A stretch of DNA of 64,000 nt from Streptomyces beihaiensis (GCF_026274175.1 NZ_JAPHNL010000057.1:1-64000); one strand, 5' to 3'; counted from the stretch's first letter, positions 7,404 through 15,188 are shown. Numbers and translations: made by a program. Notes: generated from the sequence alone by a model not told the origin.

Positions 7404-7718
7404 TCACCTCTTGGTCGGTGGGGTGATGAGAGCGAGGTGCGCGGCGCCGGCGCGGACCATGCGGAGCGCCAGGGAGCGGGCGGCGCCGATGGGGTGGCGT
7501 GCGTACCCAGCGCAGATGGCCGGCTGCGGGGTGCCGGTGGTGGCGTGGCAGACGACATGCCCTTCGGCGGCGATCGCCGCCCGCGTCATCTGCTGGACGC
7601 GTCCGGCCACCAGGTGGGCCAGGTTGCCGGGCCGGTAGATGCAGGTGGCGCACAGGTCTGCGCACTGGCGCACGGTGCGTGTGCGCCAGTCGGCGACGTC
7701 TGTGCTCGGATCCGTCAC
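7404..7718 (-). CDS. Cys-rich phage protein (CxxC, RPGN motif)
   Basis: A 104-residue protein with CADLCATCIYRPGN near residues 18-31, then VVCHATTG and AICAGY, so four to five Cys and two His could bind zinc. I recognise the pattern from other actinobacterial phage proteins but know no function. The GTG start overlaps the stop of the preceding gene by four bases (GTGA). Confidence 0.75.
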   Translation of the reverse strand: MTDPSTDVADWRTRTVRQCADLCATCIYRPGNLAHLVAGRVQQMTRAAIAAEGHVVCHATTGTPQPAICAGYARHPIGAARSLALRMVRAGAAHLALITPPTKR

Positions 7719-7936
7719 AGTCGTCCGCCTTTCGCGTGCTGGCCGATGTGGGCGTGCGCGGTCGCCATGCAGGCATCCCAGCCGGCCCGGTCGAGCCGCG
7801 CGGACCGGCCGATGAGGAGGCTGAGCCCGTCGCGTCCGCAGGGGCCGCACCAGGCTGCCCAGGCGCGTACCGGGGCCGCGGTGCTGAAGCCGACCGGCGG
7901 GAAGCTGGCTGGCCGGACCTGAAGGGGCGCGCTCAC
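7715..7936 (-). CDS. small hypothetical protein
   Basis: A 73-residue protein. CGPCG near residue 34 and a C-terminal helix with several His (CMATAHAHIGQH) are the only features. Both ends are 4-base GTGA overlaps with neighbours, which is the main evidence that this frame is real among competing frames. Confidence 0.65.
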   Translation of the reverse strand: MSAPLQVRPASFPPVGFSTAAPVRAWAAWCGPCGRDGLSLLIGRSARLDRAGWDACMATAHAHIGQHAKGGRL

Positions 7937-8511
7937 TGGGGCATCAGCTCCACGTCGAACAGGGCAGGGTGCGTGTCTGGTGCTCGCCGAGTGACGGCCG
8001 GGGCCGGGCGCGGGGGTGGTAGCTCCTGGGCGGGCTGTGGCACTGTACGGCGGCGCTCGGGCTTGGCCGGGGCCTCGCCGGTCTTGGGGCACGGGCAGCG
8101 GCACCACCAGACGCACGGCTCGCCGCCCGGGCGGACGATGAGCCGGGCCAGAGCGAAGCCGCCAGGCGCCCACACCCAGTCCGTGTTGTCGTCGACCGCG
8201 GGGCCGCCCTCTTGCCGGTGTACGCACAGGTCGCACCGGTGGTTGAGGCAGTTCCAGCAGGTACCGCGCTCGCACATCGACCAGCGCTGGAAGCCGAACG
8301 GATACTTCCGGTCGATCTCCCGGAAGTGCTCCGGCCACACGTGCTCGCGCACCCAGGCGCCCTCGGCCTCGCTCATCGGGCTCGGGTTGGGCACCGGGTC
8401 GACGATGCCCATGATGAGCGCCCCGTGGAGGTTCAACAGCGCGGCGCGATTGATCGTCTCGAAGTCCTCGTCTGTCAGCTTCCGTTGCGGCCGGCGTATC
8501 GGCGCGCTCAC
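7933..8511 (-). CDS. DUF6248-like Cys-rich protein
   Basis: A 192-residue protein. The core (MSEAEGAWVREHVWPEHFR, then YPFGFQRWSMCERGTCWNC, CDLCVHRQ and PCVWWCRCPCPKTG) resembles proteins annotated as DUF6248 in Streptomyces; it has at least eight Cys in CxxC-type pairs, suggesting zinc binding. The C-terminal 50 residues are Pro/Arg-rich and disordered. GTG start overlaps the preceding stop by 4 bases. The family name is from memory and should be treated as tentative. Confidence 0.7.
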   Translation of the reverse strand: MSAPIRRPQRKLTDEDFETINRAALLNLHGALIMGIVDPVPNPSPMSEAEGAWVREHVWPEHFREIDRKYPFGFQRWSMCERGTCWNCLNHRCDLCVHRQEGGPAVDDNTDWVWAPGGFALARLIVRPGGEPCVWWCRCPCPKTGEAPAKPERRRTVPQPAQELPPPRPAPAVTRRAPDTHPALFDVELMPQ

Positions 8512-9209
8512 TCGCCAGTCACCTCCGCATCTTCGGCGATCTGGAGGCCGGCTCGCTCGCAGAACTCGGTCAGGTCCATCTCTCCGTCATGGCGGTCGCC
8601 GGTGTCGAAGCGGGCGACGGCGCCGTCGGGGATGCGGGGCCAATGCGCGCTGTCCTCGGTGTCGTAGGCGTCGACGGTGCCGGTCCCGGACCGGTAGCGC
8701 AGGTACAGGTACTGGCCGTCGACGGTCCAGGCGTTCCATTGCGAGGGGACGGCGTTGCACGTGCGGACGACACGAGCAAGGGCGATCGGGCGGTCCGGGG
8801 TGTATCTGGGCAGCGGGCAGGCCGGGTCTCCCCCGGCGCATCGAACGCCATCACGGGAAGACACGTGGACGTGCTCGCCAGCCCTCAGCGCTTGCTCGGC
8901 GACCGCCGCAGTGATGGCCGTCTTCCCGGTCCGGCGCGGGTGCTCGGCGAGGACCTGGCGGCCGGAGCCGAGTTGGAGGACACGGCCGAGGTCCGTCAGC
9001 GCGGCGACCGTGGGGTTCTGAGCCCATGTCTCGGCGCAGTCTCGGCAGGAGACCAGGCCGACGCCGCGCGTGCAGACGGGTGTTCCGTCTTCCAGCGCGT
9101 GGCGGCTGACGAAGTGGGTGCAGACTGGGCAGCGGTCCGGCTCGGGTGCGCGGCCGCGCTCCACCTGGGCAAGGGCGCGGTCGGCGTCGGGGTACGGGTG
9201 GTAGTTCAC
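8508..9209 (-). CDS. zinc-finger protein with P-loop-like motif
   Basis: A 233-residue protein. The N-terminal 60 residues hold CPVC and CRDC pairs with His between, a likely zinc ribbon. Near residues 90-100 is EHPRRTGKTAI, which resembles a Walker A loop but lacks the usual first Gly, followed by a helix; no clear Walker B follows. The C-terminal half (SQWNAWTVDGQYLYLRYRSG) looks like a separate beta-rich module. GTG start with GGAGAG upstream. Function unknown. Confidence 0.7.
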   Translation of the reverse strand: MNYHPYPDADRALAQVERGRAPEPDRCPVCTHFVSRHALEDGTPVCTRGVGLVSCRDCAETWAQNPTVAALTDLGRVLQLGSGRQVLAEHPRRTGKTAITAAVAEQALRAGEHVHVSSRDGVRCAGGDPACPLPRYTPDRPIALARVVRTCNAVPSQWNAWTVDGQYLYLRYRSGTGTVDAYDTEDSAHWPRIPDGAVARFDTGDRHDGEMDLTEFCERAGLQIAEDAEVTGE

Positions 9210-9298
9210 GATGTCTCTCCGAGGGAGCGGCGGCGGGCGTCGGCGAGTTTCTTCGCCCGCCAGTCGGAGGCGGCCAGGGCTTCGAGGCGGGGCGTCAT
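9206..9298 (-). CDS. 30-residue coupled micropeptide
   Basis: A 31-codon frame (MTPRLEALAASDWRAKKLAD at the start) joined to both neighbours by 4-base overlaps: its ATG shares ATGA with the stop of the HTH gene and its stop shares GTGA with the start of the next gene. Exact stitching on both sides is the case for its being translated. Predicted helical and basic; function unknown. Confidence 0.6.
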   Translation of the reverse strand: MTPRLEALAASDWRAKKLADARRRSLGETS

Positions 9299-9687
9299 CG
9301 GTGGGTGCCTTCCTGGGGGTTCTGCCGGGCCTCCAGGACGATGCTCGCCATGGAGAGGATCGCGGTGCGCGCGGCCACCGCGTTGACCTGCCGGGTGTCC
9401 GGCAGGCCGCGGGTGGCGCGCAGCACGGCGAGCGCCTGGCGCAGTCGGGCGTCGAGGACGAGGGTGATCCGGTCGGTGTCCGGCGCACGCTCCGGCTCGG
9501 CGGTCGGCCGCTGTGGCGTGCGCTGGCGCTTCTCGGTCTCGATGGCGTCGATGTCGCGGCGGACGGTGTCCTTGCCGACTCCGAGCCGGGCTGCGATGTT
9601 GCGGGCGCTGAGGGCTGGCTCCTGGCGCAGCAGTTCCTCGACCATGGCGCGGCGTGCGGCGATAGTGAGTGGCGCAGGCATGTTCAC
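9295..9687 (-). CDS. helix-turn-helix DNA-binding protein
   Basis: A 130-residue protein. Residues 8-50 (RRAMVEELLRQEPALSARNIAARLGVGKDTVRRDIDA) form a clear winged/DeoR-like helix-turn-helix. The rest is a Pro/Arg linker and a helical C-terminal domain (DARLRQALAVLRATRG) that could dimerise. GTG start with GGAG seven bases upstream, overlapping the previous stop. Probably a phage transcription regulator. Confidence 0.75.
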   Translation of the reverse strand: MNMPAPLTIAARRAMVEELLRQEPALSARNIAARLGVGKDTVRRDIDAIETEKRQRTPQRPTAEPERAPDTDRITLVLDARLRQALAVLRATRGLPDTRQVNAVAARTAILSMASIVLEARQNPQEGTHR

Positions 9688-9917
9688 TGGCTGACTCCTG
9701 TGTGGTGGTCGGCGCGCGCCGTGGCGCGCGCCAGTCCGTCGTGTTCAGGCGGTGTGCGTCGCTTCGGTCGCTGCCGGGCCGTTGACGGCGACGAGGGCGC
9801 GGCGGGCGTGCTCGTGGGGTCGGTGGTGGCGCGCCTGCTGGGCATGTGGGCCCAGACGGCGAGGGGGAGGCCGGTGGCTGCTATGACGAGGGCGATGTAG
9901 GCCAGGACGGCGGTCAC
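9684..9917 (-). CDS. small single-pass membrane protein
   Basis: A 77-residue protein with a membrane segment at residues 3-24 (AVLAYIALVIAATGLPLAVWA) followed by a basic, Thr/Ser/Pro-rich tail, presumably cytoplasmic. GTGA overlaps on both sides. Function unknown. Confidence 0.7.
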   Translation of the reverse strand: MTAVLAYIALVIAATGLPLAVWAHMPSRRATTDPTSTPAAPSSPSTARQRPKRRTPPEHDGLARATARADHHTGVSQ

Positions 9918-11641
9918 GGCTGCGCTCCGTCCTGCTGCGCTTCGGTCGCGGGCCCGGTGCAGGTGACGGTCTCCTCGCTGCTGATGCGGTCGGTGAGCGG
10001 CAGTTCGAAGGGGCTGAGTCCGCAGCACGGGGTGAGGCCGGAGCCGTCGGGCGGGCAGGCGTGCACCACCTCGTCCTGCTGCGTCTCGCCTGCTTGTGGG
10101 CAGTCGGCGTAGTGGCCGAGGGGGACGGCGCTGTCGCCAGCGACAGCGCAGGTGCAGCGCGGGCCGTCCTGCTGCGTCTCGTCGGCGGGTTGTGCCCAGG
10201 CGCCGAGGATGCGGCGAGGGTTGACCGCCGTGGGGCGTTCGCCAGGTTCGAACGACGTGCAGCCGCAGGCGCCGTCTTGGGCTTCGCAGGCCCCCCGGCT
10301 GGCGTGCCAGTTGTACGGGTGTGGGCAGTTCAAGCAGGGCGTGGCGAGGGCGATGGGGCGCACGGGCTGCGGCTCGGGGTGCTCGGCTGCGTACCGGCGT
10401 TTCGCCGCGCGAACGATCTCGGCGAGGTAGTCCTGCTCCTGCTCGGTGAGGTTGCCGCTGCCGCGCACGGTCACGGTGACGTTGGCGACGTTGATGGCGC
10501 GGCAGGTCTCGGCGGCCAGAGGCTCGTCGCACTCGCACCTCTCGTTGAAGGTGAGTCCCTGGCACTGGTCGGCTGGGTGTGGGGCGTGGCCGCAGCCATC
10601 GCATTCCTGCTGCGCCTCGTCGTCGCCGTCCTCGATGCACTGGATCACCGCCCGCATCTCGTCCGCCCACTCGGCGGGCACGTAGAGGGGCACGTTGTCG
10701 CTGCGGCAGGCCGTGGTGGCGAGGTGGCCGTGATTGTCGCCGCGCCAGCACCACCAGCCGACATGAACGAGCTGCTCGGGCTCGGGCTGCGTCTCGCAGC
10801 CGGGGCAGTCGTCCACGTGCTCCGGGTCATCGCTGCTGTCGGCGACGACGTGCACCACCTCGGCGGGCTGCGCCTCGTCGGCCAGGCGGCGGACTCGTTC
10901 CTCAGCTGCGGCGCGTGAGTCCCACCAGCCGTTCTCGTAGTCGCGGCTCATGCCGCCACGGGGCCCGAGGTCGCCGTCCCGCACGGCGGCGACCGCCTCG
11001 CGCACCACAGCGGCCCGGTCGGCGGGCGGCTTCTCGTCGGCCAGTTCGCCTCGGTGGCGTCGGATCATCTGCGCGGTCCGGGTGGCGGCGATGAGGTCAG
11101 CCCACCAGTCGGTCCACGATGCGTGTCCCTGGTGTTCGGCGGTGTGGTCGATGGGCCTGCCGAGGGCCTGGTGCAGGTCGAGTGCCATCCACGCCTGCAC
11201 GCCACGTACTTGCGCGTCGGCGGGTGCGGGCTGCTCCATCGCCACCCACGTGTGCTGCTCCCGGCCGAGGCGTCCGGCGTGGTCCAGGAACCGGCACTCG
11301 GCGGGCGTGGACGGCGCGGCGGCGGGCTGCTCCACGATGTCGGCGAGGATGTACTCCAGCAGCAGCGGGCTGATCGTCTCGCCGGACGCGTCGCCTTCCT
11401 GCGACAGCCAGCACCACGTGTGCTCGCCCATCGTGTACTGGCCGCCCTTCCAGCCCTCGTAGGTGGCGCCGAGGGCGGAGCGGGCAGCAGCAAGCATGCC
11501 GCCGACGGTTATGCTCTCCGCGGGCTCGAAGGCGAGATCCATGTAGTCGCCGCGGTAAGAGTGCGGGTTGGCGAAGCCGTGCTGCACGACGAGTGTCGGG
11601 TCGGCGACTTCGAGGGTGGTGATCAGGTCTCCGAGGTCCAT
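9914..11641 (-). CDS. large modular Cys-rich phage protein
   Basis: A 575-residue protein of unknown function and the largest non-terminase phage protein here. The N-terminal ~200 residues (start MDLGDLITTLE, then FANPHSYRGDYMDLAFEPAE and YEGWKGGQYTMGEHTWCWL) form a conserved-looking globular domain seen in other Streptomyces phages. The C-terminal half is a string of Cys/His pairs (CPGC, CDGCGH, CLNCPHPYNWH, CCGL) linked by acidic spacers that repeat a QQDG-type peptide four times. ATG at 11641 has GGAG six bases upstream; ATG at 11647 is too close to it. Confidence 0.75.
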   Translation of the reverse strand: MDLGDLITTLEVADPTLVVQHGFANPHSYRGDYMDLAFEPAESITVGGMLAAARSALGATYEGWKGGQYTMGEHTWCWLSQEGDASGETISPLLLEYILADIVEQPAAAPSTPAECRFLDHAGRLGREQHTWVAMEQPAPADAQVRGVQAWMALDLHQALGRPIDHTAEHQGHASWTDWWADLIAATRTAQMIRRHRGELADEKPPADRAAVVREAVAAVRDGDLGPRGGMSRDYENGWWDSRAAAEERVRRLADEAQPAEVVHVVADSSDDPEHVDDCPGCETQPEPEQLVHVGWWCWRGDNHGHLATTACRSDNVPLYVPAEWADEMRAVIQCIEDGDDEAQQECDGCGHAPHPADQCQGLTFNERCECDEPLAAETCRAINVANVTVTVRGSGNLTEQEQDYLAEIVRAAKRRYAAEHPEPQPVRPIALATPCLNCPHPYNWHASRGACEAQDGACGCTSFEPGERPTAVNPRRILGAWAQPADETQQDGPRCTCAVAGDSAVPLGHYADCPQAGETQQDEVVHACPPDGSGLTPCCGLSPFELPLTDRISSEETVTCTGPATEAQQDGAQP

Positions 11642-11676
11642 GGTCATCTCCGGGGTGAGGTGGCAGGCTGTCGGGA

Positions 11677-11705
11677 GCAGCGCCCGGCTATCCCCCGGGC
11701 GCTGC
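11677..11705 (-). terminator. 11-bp hairpin
   Basis: GCAGCGCCCGG and CCGGGCGCTGC form a perfect 11-bp stem with a 7-base loop in the 107-base gap between two minus-strand genes. It splits the long operon here. Confidence 0.7.
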
Positions 11706-11748
11706 ACTGCTGGGTCATCGGGTGGGCTGCTCCTCGGTCATCGCAGGT

Positions 11749-12003
11749 TCAGGCATCGCCCTTCTGCGGCTTCACACCCGCGGCCTCGTACCAGGCGGCG
11801 TACTCTGGCGAGCCCATGCCGGGCTCGGCACCGTCCACGGGGGAACTCATCGCGATCGCGGCGGCGAGAGCGAGCGTCGCGTGGGCCTGGGCCTCGGCGG
11901 CCAGAGCGGCGCCGGTCACCGGGTCTCCGCCGTCGCCGTAGGTGAAGTGGTGGGCCATCCCGGCGAGGCGCTCGGCCTCGCGGTAGTGCTGCGGGCCGGT
12001 CAT
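11749..12003 (-). CDS. hypothetical helical protein
   Basis: An 84-residue Ala-rich protein (HYREAERLAGMAHHFTYGDG, then AALAAEAQAHATLALAAAIA) predicted to be mostly helix; proteins of this kind recur in Streptomyces phages. ATG overlaps the previous stop (ATGA). Function unknown. Confidence 0.7.
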   Translation of the reverse strand: MTGPQHYREAERLAGMAHHFTYGDGGDPVTGAALAAEAQAHATLALAAAIAMSSPVDGAEPGMGSPEYAAWYEAAGVKPQKGDA

Positions 12004-12188
12004 GAGCGGCCGTCCTTCCGAGTGTTGAGGGTGGTGAGGGCCTCGGCCCACGCGTGGTCAGCGGGCCACGCCGCGCCGTACGCGGCCTCCGCGCGGGCGG
12101 CGATCTCGCGGGCGGCGTCCGGGCCGCAGCGGATCTCACCGCGCTCGATCTGGCCGATGATCCGGGCGGCGTCGGTGGTGGGGGTCAC
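12000..12188 (-). CDS. small hypothetical protein
   Basis: A 62-residue helical protein (TDAARIIGQIERGEIRCGPD). Overlaps neighbours at both ends by 4 bases. No family recognised. Confidence 0.65.
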   Translation of the reverse strand: MTPTTDAARIIGQIERGEIRCGPDAAREIAARAEAAYGAAWPADHAWAEALTTLNTRKDGRS

Positions 12189-12658
12189 TCGTCACCGTCC
12201 TCGTCGTAGGCGGCGGCGACCTTCAACCGCCTCACCACGTAACCGGTCATCCACTCGATGCCGTCGATCGTGGCGACCAGCTCGGCGACGCCGTCCTCTT
12301 CGTCCTCGATCCAGTCGAGGGAGGCGGTCGGCTGCTCGCGACGGACGTACGCCTCGCAGTGCGCGCGAGCGGGCGCGGCCGTGAGGTAGAGGCCGAACGT
12401 GATCGACTCGCGCGACGCGCGGAAGATCGGAAGCACCAGTGCGGAGCCGTCGACCGTACGGCAGGCGTGTGGGTCCGCCGCCATCTGCCGCAGTAGGTCA
12501 GCGGGCATCTGGAACCCGCCGTGATTCAGTGCGTCGGCGGCCTCGCGCAGTTCCTCCGAGCGCGCGTTCATGGCAATCACGCGCGCGACCAGCCCCGGGT
12601 TGGGGGCGTCCTGGTAGCGGATGAGCAGTGATTCACGGATCGCAGCGCGGGCGCTCAT
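12185..12658 (-). CDS. hypothetical phage protein
   Basis: A 157-residue protein, helical in the first half (SARAAIRESLLIRYQDAPNP) and with alternating strands in the second; acidic C-terminus (YDEDGDE). ATGA and GTGA overlaps join it to both neighbours. No family recognised. Confidence 0.7.
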   Translation of the reverse strand: MSARAAIRESLLIRYQDAPNPGLVARVIAMNARSEELREAADALNHGGFQMPADLLRQMAADPHACRTVDGSALVLPIFRASRESITFGLYLTAAPARAHCEAYVRREQPTASLDWIEDEEDGVAELVATIDGIEWMTGYVVRRLKVAAAYDEDGDE

Positions 12659-13026
12659 GCTTCACCGCCCGGCACAGAAGGAGCGGACGGCACACGCAGC
12701 GCCCCGAACCGGATCCCGGCAGCAACCGCCGCGGGCCCCGTGTGAACCCCCAGCTGCCGGTAGAGCAACCGCCGGTGAGTCCTGACTGTGTGCTCCGAAA
12801 TGCCCAACCGGCGGCCCGTCTGCGCCACGGTCTCGCCGAGGGCGAGGCCGGTGAGGACCGCCCGCCGCTGGTTGGTCAGCTCGACGGTGGCAGTCGGGTA
12901 GCTCTCGTTGGCGCAGCCGATGACGTAGCGGATCAGCCGGTCGGTGTCCTGCGGGGTGAGCGGGAGGCCGAGGTCCTTGACGCCGGTCGCGATGTGGCGG
13001 CGGAGGGAAGTGCTGGTCGCGCTCAC
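12655..13026 (-). CDS. LuxR-type HTH regulator
   Basis: A 123-residue DNA-binding protein made of little more than a LuxR/GerE helix-turn-helix at residues 50-108: LTNQRRAVLTGLALGETVAQ, TGRRLGISEHTVRTHRRLLY and a closing LGVHTG. The short N-terminus may dimerise; there is no sensor domain, so control would be by level. Phage-encoded LuxR-type proteins may switch phage or host genes. GTG start in a GTGA overlap. Confidence 0.85.
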   Translation of the reverse strand: MSATSTSLRRHIATGVKDLGLPLTPQDTDRLIRYVIGCANESYPTATVELTNQRRAVLTGLALGETVAQTGRRLGISEHTVRTHRRLLYRQLGVHTGPAAVAAGIRFGALRVPSAPSVPGGEA

Positions 13027-13541
13027 CGGACCTCACCCGCCTCGGTGCTCTGGGCGCGCAGCTCTGCCGGGCCGTCGTCGCCGAGGGTCTGCGTCGGCGC
13101 CAGCAGTCGCGTCAGCCGGTCCGCCGACTCCTCCTCGGCGGTGTGGGCGCTCGCGTCGTCGTCGACCGGCCGGGCCTCTGCGCCGCGAGCTGCGGCTGCC
13201 GCGTGCGCGCTGTCCTGCTGGTAGCGGCGGTAGGTGTCCTCGGAGAGGATCTGGCGCAGGTGCCGGTCGACCTCGGCCGGCGTCGCGTCGAAGCGGTCCG
13301 GCAGGGCGACGGGCGGGGTGGGCTCGTGGCTGGCGGCGGCGCGCGCCACCCAGGAGGCGATGACGGCGATCGTGGCCCACTCCCAGTGGGACAGCCAGTC
13401 GATGATCTGCCGCTCGTACGCGCCGAGTTCGATGCCTGCGGCGGTGAGGGTGTCGCGGAGGATGGCAACCTGGACGGTGTGCTCTTCGAAGCCGTCGGGC
13501 CGCTCGTTGATGGGCACCATGGGGACGTTTTGTGTGGTCAT
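13023..13541 (-). CDS. hypothetical phage protein
   Basis: A 172-residue protein. The central part (YERQIIDWLSHWEWATIAVI, ASWVARAA) resembles a conserved helical segment in Streptomyces phage proteins, and the C-terminus is acidic and disordered. ATG with AGGAG upstream. Confidence 0.7.
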   Translation of the reverse strand: MTTQNVPMVPINERPDGFEEHTVQVAILRDTLTAAGIELGAYERQIIDWLSHWEWATIAVIASWVARAAASHEPTPPVALPDRFDATPAEVDRHLRQILSEDTYRRYQQDSAHAAAAARGAEARPVDDDASAHTAEEESADRLTRLLAPTQTLGDDGPAELRAQSTEAGEVR

Positions 13542-13559
13542 GGCGGTATCTCCTGAAGG

Positions 13560-13934
13560 TCAGTCGTCGAACTCGGGAAGGCCGCGGGTGTCGAGGCCGA
13601 GTGGGGAGGCGGCGGCGTGCATGCGGTCGAGGGCGCGGCTCAGGGCCTGCGCGTGGGCGGCGGCGTCGGCGGTGAGGGCGCGCAGCTCGGTGACGGCCTG
13701 CTCCGGGGCCCGGCCGCTGTCGACGGTGACGCGGCCCTGCTCGTGGGTGCGCTGTACGGGCCGCAGGGTCTGTTCGATGGCCTGCGGCAGCAGGCGGACC
13801 AGGGAGGCGAGGGAGCCGATCGCGTCGTACGCGTGCGGCGGGTACTGCCAGTCGTCGCCGGTGGTGATGGTGTCGTGGTTGAACTGGCGTACGAGGTCAC
13901 CGGCCTGGGACATCACGCGGTGGGGTGTGGTCAT
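13560..13934 (-). CDS. hypothetical helical protein
   Basis: A 124-residue mostly helical protein (MSQAGDLVRQFNHDTITTGD, then ALTADAAAHAQALSRALDRM), plausibly a coiled-coil dimer. Good AAGGAG site and an ATGA overlap with the preceding gene. Function unknown. Confidence 0.7.
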   Translation of the reverse strand: MTTPHRVMSQAGDLVRQFNHDTITTGDDWQYPPHAYDAIGSLASLVRLLPQAIEQTLRPVQRTHEQGRVTVDSGRAPEQAVTELRALTADAAAHAQALSRALDRMHAAASPLGLDTRGLPEFDD

Positions 13935-14125
13935 GATGGGCGGCTCTCCTTCTGCGCGCGGTAGCTGTCGCGCGCGTTGCAGGGCTGGGTGAGGCGGGCG
14001 AGCAGCAGGGGCAGCGCCTGGATGTCGCCGATCTCGCGGGCGTAGGCGACGGCGTGGTTGATCTGCTGTCTGTCTTCGTCGGTGACCCAGTGGGCGATGA
14101 CGTGGTGGCAGGCGGGGATGGTCAT
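13931..14125 (-). CDS. small hypothetical protein
   Basis: A 64-residue protein (MTIPACHHVIAHWVTDEDRQ). Resembles small helical proteins often repeated in Streptomyces mobile elements. ATG chosen for the GAGAG just upstream and the ATGA junction downstream. Confidence 0.6.
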   Translation of the reverse strand: MTIPACHHVIAHWVTDEDRQQINHAVAYAREIGDIQALPLLLARLTQPCNARDSYRAQKESRPS

Positions 14126-14139
14126 GACGGCTCTCGTGG

Positions 14140-14325
14140 TCAGTGACGGCGGGATCGGCGCCAGCGCAGGCCGCCGGGCAGGCTGACGGTGTCGGTGGTG
14201 CGACCGGTGCTCGACCAGGCGCGGCGCAGTGGCCCGGCCCCGGCGGATACGGAGGCGGACCGGCGGCCGAGGGTGATCCGGATTCCGGGGGCGATGCGGA
14301 ACGATTTGCGGAACAGGAAGGCCAT
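14140..14325 (-). CDS. DUF4236 protein
   Basis: A 61-residue protein beginning MAFLFRKSFRIAPGIRITLG, the hallmark of DUF4236, followed by a basic tail. DUF4236 proteins are small and widespread in bacteria and phages; no function is established. AGGAG lies 6 bases before the ATG. Confidence 0.85.
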   Translation of the reverse strand: MAFLFRKSFRIAPGIRITLGRRSASVSAGAGPLRRAWSSTGRTTDTVSLPGGLRWRRSRRH

Positions 14326-14414
14326 GGCGTTCTCCTGGTGGGGCCCGGCGGCGGGAAGCGAGTCGGTGCGCTGTTGCGCGGTCGCGTGTCCGGCCGCCGG
14401 GCGGTCTGGGGACG

Positions 14415-14484
14415 TGCCTACGAGGGCGGTTGAACCCCTGCACACCCTCAAGTGGGGCCGCTCTGCCAGCTGAGCTACGCAGAC
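14415..14484 (-). tRNA. phage tRNA, anticodon uncertain
   Basis: A 70-base tRNA-like gene on the minus strand. GTCTGCG pairs with CGTAGGC (two G-U pairs), the D-arm is canonical (TAGCTCAGCTGGCAGAGC), and the T-arm has TTCAACC. The anticodon arm is imperfect: with loop ACTTGAG the anticodon would be TTG (Gln) but position 33 is C; with loop CACTTGA it would be CTT (Lys). The variable loop is only about two bases. No CCA is encoded. Confidence 0.65.
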
Positions 14485-14509
14485 TGATGGCCGCCGGGGC
14501 GGCCGGGAG

Positions 14510-15016
14510 TCAGTGGACGCGGAAGCCTCCCCGTTGCCTGGCGCGCTCCAGGTAGGCGATCCATTCGAGCCAGTAGTCGAGGCGGTCGGCGCCGACGATG
14601 ACCTCGACCTCGTCGCCGCTGTGCGTGCGATAGGTCTCCAGCGCGGCAGCGATCTCCTCCGGCGTGACCAACCAGCCGTCGTTCGAGGCGAACTTGTGCA
14701 GCGCGATCCCGAACGGCGGGTTGGGGTGCCAGGCGAGGTGCTCGTCGATCGTCTTGGCGAAGGTGACGGCCTCCGGCTTGACCGGCTGCTGGCTCTCGTA
14801 GTCCTCGGGGTAGCGGATGGCCGACACGTCTTCCCAGTCGATGCTGTCGGGCTTCTCAGGGAAGTTCGGCTTCTGGTAGTCCATGGTGACCATGCCGAGC
14901 TGGTGCATGATCTCCCGGTATTGGGACATGCCCCAGATGTTCAGGCGGAAGTACGAGGTGTCTTCGCCCTCCACCGCGTCGTCGGGAGTGTTCTCGATGT
15001 ACATGTCGTAGCCCAC
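14510..15016 (-). CDS. hypothetical phage protein
   Basis: A 168-residue acidic protein, start MGYDMYIENTPDDAVEGEDT; this N-terminus is shared by a family of actinobacterial and phage proteins of unknown function. Rich in Trp and Tyr, no motifs recognised. It is flanked by two tRNA genes in the same orientation. GTG start with AAGGGG upstream. Confidence 0.7.
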   Translation of the reverse strand: MGYDMYIENTPDDAVEGEDTSYFRLNIWGMSQYREIMHQLGMVTMDYQKPNFPEKPDSIDWEDVSAIRYPEDYESQQPVKPEAVTFAKTIDEHLAWHPNPPFGIALHKFASNDGWLVTPEEIAAALETYRTHSGDEVEVIVGADRLDYWLEWIAYLERARQRGGFRVH

Positions 15017-15048
15017 GGCGGGCCCCTTCTACGTCTGGCCTTCGGACG

Positions 15049-15122
15049 TAGTGCTGACAGGACTCGAACCTGCGACACGACCCTTATAAGTGGGCCTGCT
15101 CTGCCAACTGAGCTACAGCACC
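15049..15122 (-). tRNA. phage tRNA with 8-base anticodon loop
   Basis: A complete cloverleaf of 74 bases. GGTGCTG pairs with CAGCACT, the D-arm is TAGCTCAGTTGGCAGAGC, and the T-arm GCAGG-TTCGAGT-CCTGT is canonical. The anticodon stem GGCCC/GGGTC pairs fully (one G-U), which leaves an 8-base loop ACTTATAA instead of 7. Placing U33 at the first T gives anticodon TAT (Ile, AUA); TTA (reading UAA) is a less likely option. No CCA encoded. Confidence 0.8.
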
Positions 15123-15188
15123 TCGGTTTTGAGTTGTGGTCGCCGCGCTCCGTCGAGGAGTGAGGGGCGAACGCGGCGCGGCCGTGGT

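Noticed and set aside
7715-8338. Longer minus-strand frame spanning the DUF6248-like gene
   Set aside because: Only its last 73 codons, starting at the GTGA overlap, look coding; the rest is a shadow of the DUF6248-like gene.
9684-10754. Long Arg/Ala-rich minus-strand frame
   Set aside because: Shadow of the 575-residue gene; only the last 77 codons form a separate gene starting at 9917.
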